DNA of 16,592 nucleotides. Origin: JBNJDJ01 sp051744845. Its GTDB lineage: Bacteria; Bacillota; Clostridia; Peptostreptococcales; Acidaminobacteraceae. The position numbers were made by a program, and so were the translations under genes. Shown one piece after another: positions 14,887-16,592 of this stretch; position 1 is the first letter of the stretch; every line of letters begins with the position of its first letter. Location of the stretch: positions 1 through 16,592 of the forward strand of contig JBNJDJ010000045.1 of NCBI GenBank assembly GCA_051744845.1, written 5' to 3'. A model generated the notes under the pieces. It was not told where the DNA came from and ran no database searches. It saw only the letters and a list, made by a program, of their open reading frames with translations.

Positions 14887-16479
14887 TTATCTAGCATTTG
14901 CTGGTTCTACATTCAATTTTTGGCCTTTCATATTTATGCCTCTTAATGATTCAATTACATGTAATGCTTTTTCTAAAGGCACTTCTACAAAAGAGAAATT
15001 TTTAAAGATATCTATAGCTCCTACTACTCTACCCGAAATATTACTTTCTCCGGCAACAGCTCCCAATAAATCACCTGTTCTAATCTTGTGATTCTTTCCA
15101 ATATTTAAGAAAAGTCTTGCCATACCTGGCTCTGCTCCAGTATTTAAAAATTTATTATTTTTTTCAGTTTTTTTCTTTTTCTTCTGTTTTTGAATTTTCA
15201 TTTCCTTACTTAATAATAATTTGATTAATTTTTCTTCTGAATAACCTTTTTTCAATAATTTATTGTAAAAATCATCTGCTTGATTATTCACTTTAATATT
15301 ATCTAACTTTTGAATCAAATCATCAAATTCTTTATTGTTTTTAGCTTTAATATAATCTTTATGAGATGGTACTGCCATTTTTTTCATTTTAGATTTAGTG
15401 TATCTCTCTAATGATCTTAAATTTCTTAATTCTTTACCATAAACGAAAGTAACTGCTTTTCCTTTTCTTCCTGCTCTACCTGTTCTACCGATTCTATGAA
15501 CATAATATTCTTTGTTTTGTGGTAAATCATAATTTACTACTAGTTGTATATTGTCAACATCTATCCCTCTTGCTGCAACGTCAGTAGCTATTAAGTATTT
15601 AACTTTATTCTTTCTAAACTTATTCATTACTCTATCACGTTGATTTTGTTTTAAGTCACCGTGTAAAAAATCAGCTTTTAATCCATCTTTTTGTAATCTT
15701 AAAACTAATTTATCAACCATTCTCTTAGTATTACAAAATATAAGAGCCTGTTGTGGGTTTTCTATAAACAATGTTCTTTTTAAAATTTCAAATTTCTGTC
15801 CTTTTTTTAATTTTACTGAATATTCATTAATCTTGTTAACAGTTAAATTTTTTCTAGTAACTTTTATTATTTTAGGATTATTTTGATATTTTCTTGCAAT
15901 TTTTTTAATTTTATTTGGCATAGTTGCTGAAAATAAAATCGTTTGTCTATTTTTGGGACTATTTTTTAATATTTTTTCAATATCATCTATAAAACCCATA
16001 TTTAACATCTCGTCTGCTTCATCTAAACAAGCTAATTTCAATCCTGAAAGTTTTATTGCTCCTCTATTAATTAAATCAATAATTCTTCCTGGTGTCCCAA
16101 CTATGATATTTGCACCTTTTTTTATTTTGGAGATTTGCTTTCTTGCTGAAGCTCCGCCATAAACTGCTGCTAGTTTTACATTTTTTTTATATTTAGCTAA
16201 AGACTCAAACTCTCTTACTACTTGTAAGGCTAATTCTCTTGTAGGACATATTACTATTCCTTCAATTCCATTGTTTAAACTAACCTTTTCAATCATTGGA
16301 ATGGCAAATGAAGCTGTTTTACCTGTTCCTGTTTGAGATTGTGCTATTACATCTTTACCATACATTAAGCCTGGTATTGCTTTTTGTTGTACCTCAGTTG
16401 CTATTTCAAATTTCATTTCTTTTGTTGCTTTTATCACTTCTTGTGATATTGGTAGATCTTTAAACTTTATTTTTTTCAT
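14887..16479 (-). CDS. DEAD-box RNA helicase with C-terminal DbpA-type RNA-binding domain (DeaD/DbpA-like)
   Basis: This ATP-dependent RNA helicase is probably involved in ribosome assembly or RNA unfolding in the cold. In order: Q motif (FKDLPISQEVIKA...VQQKAIP), motif I AQSQTGTGKT (46-55), PTRELA, GG, TPGR, DEAD (153-156), SAT (185-187), HGDLKQNQRD, TDVAARGID and HRIGRTGR (328-335). A Lys-rich linker (about 426-442) follows, then a DbpA-type RNA-binding domain (about 452-528, starting MARLFLNIGKNHKIRTGDLLGA). In DbpA/YxiN this domain binds 23S rRNA hairpin 92; CsdA/DeaD has a related one, so sequence alone does not settle which it is. The ATG at 16479 is preferred because GAGAGG lies 6 nt upstream; a GTG at 16503 lacks a ribosome binding site. 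It is a single-gene unit bounded by terminators. Confidence 0.93.
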   Translation of the reverse strand: MKKIKFKDLPISQEVIKATKEMKFEIATEVQQKAIPGLMYGKDVIAQSQTGTGKTASFAIPMIEKVSLNNGIEGIVICPTRELALQVVREFESLAKYKKNVKLAAVYGGASARKQISKIKKGANIIVGTPGRIIDLINRGAIKLSGLKLACLDEADEMLNMGFIDDIEKILKNSPKNRQTILFSATMPNKIKKIARKYQNNPKIIKVTRKNLTVNKINEYSVKLKKGQKFEILKRTLFIENPQQALIFCNTKRMVDKLVLRLQKDGLKADFLHGDLKQNQRDRVMNKFRKNKVKYLIATDVAARGIDVDNIQLVVNYDLPQNKEYYVHRIGRTGRAGRKGKAVTFVYGKELRNLRSLERYTKSKMKKMAVPSHKDYIKAKNNKEFDDLIQKLDNIKVNNQADDFYNKLLKKGYSEEKLIKLLLSKEMKIQKQKKKKKTEKNNKFLNTGAEPGMARLFLNIGKNHKIRTGDLLGAVAGESNISGRVVGAIDIFKNFSFVEVPLEKALHVIESLRGINMKGQKLNVEPANAR

Positions 16480-16512
16480 TTTTTTCCTCTCTATATTATT
16501 CACATAAAACTA

Positions 16513-16541
16513 ACTATATCATAGGTTGAGCTTTTTTACAA
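16513..16541 (-). promoter_or_regulatory. Promoter of the DEAD-box helicase gene
   Basis: On the minus strand TTGTAA (16536-16541), a 17-nt spacer and TATAGT (16513-16518) are present, with TG one base before the -10, the same extended -10 layout as at hisC. Transcription would start near 16506, giving a leader of about 27 nt, so no long cold-shock leader is seen. Confidence 0.5.
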
Positions 16542-16571
16542 AAAAAAATAAGAAATCCTAAGGATTTCTTA
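16541..16571 (-). terminator. Intrinsic terminator for a minus-strand gene beyond the right edge
   Basis: A 10-bp stem (TAAGAAATCC with its complement, 16549-16571) and a 3-nt loop are followed on the minus strand by a run of eight T residues (16541-16548). The T-run orientation indicates that a minus-strand transcript from beyond the window ends here. Confidence 0.65.
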
Positions 16572-16592
16572 AGGGGGAGAATTAATAATGAT
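16572..16592 (+). other. Possible ribosome binding site and start codon of a plus-strand gene running off the right edge
   Basis: AGGGGGAG is followed 8 nt later by ATG at 16588-16590, and the window ends two bases after. The spacing and purine tract resemble true sites elsewhere in the window. However, only the start codon is visible, no plus-strand promoter is evident, and a minus-strand terminator lies directly upstream, so this may be chance. Confidence 0.3.

Noticed and set aside
1..16592. CRISPR array, insertion sequence, tRNA or riboswitch
   Set aside because: I looked for spaced repeats, transposase motifs, terminal inverted repeats, cloverleaf patterns and long structured leaders. 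Intergenic regions are all under 225 nt and hold only promoters, terminators and AT-rich sequence.

Overview
The window is a very AT-rich bacterial chromosomal segment. Gene-dense coding, near-consensus AGGAGGTGAT-type ribosome binding sites, sigma-A-like promoters and T-rich intrinsic terminators point to a low-GC Bacillota, most likely a clostridium-like anaerobe. That placement is inference: no rRNA or other taxonomic marker is present. All genes but one (asd) and one possible start at the right edge lie on the minus strand. I see no mobile element, CRISPR array, tRNA or rRNA, and no gene-free stretch longer than 300 bases. Layout from left to right: (1) the 5' three quarters of a membrane sensor histidine kinase, cut by the left edge at its G2 ATP-binding motif; (2) hisC, with its own promoter and terminator; (3) an overlapping pair encoding a REC-like/PAS/PP2C phosphatase and a degenerate EAL-HDOD protein; (4) serA, with promoter and terminator; (5) a three-gene run in the order CPBP membrane protease, SAM methyltransferase, response regulator; (6) a divergent promoter region and then asd; (7) ybaK, convergent with asd and sharing a hairpin terminator with it; (8) four tightly packed genes for single-pass membrane proteins resembling pilus or secretion accessory proteins seen in clostridia; (9) a DEAD-box RNA helicase with a DbpA-type RNA-binding domain, terminators on both sides, and a possible plus-strand start at the right edge. 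Three amino-acid biosynthesis genes (hisC, serA, asd) stand as separate units among four signal-transduction proteins. Three of those four carry a degenerate or receptor-like version of a normally catalytic or phospho-accepting domain (REC-like, EAL, GGDEF-like). This suggests they act by protein contact or ligand sensing more than by making or breaking c-di-GMP. Two observations stand out. First, two genes (the PP2C regulator and ybaK) have strong Shine-Dalgarno sequences followed 7 nt later by AUU or AUC where AUG is expected. In both, the reading frame and protein homology continue upstream of the first ATG/GTG, so standard gene calling would truncate them; for the PP2C regulator this hides a whole receiver-like domain. 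Second, the four-gene membrane cassette ends in a predicted extracytoplasmic protein with a Cys-rich putative metal-binding tail, and its function is unknown.
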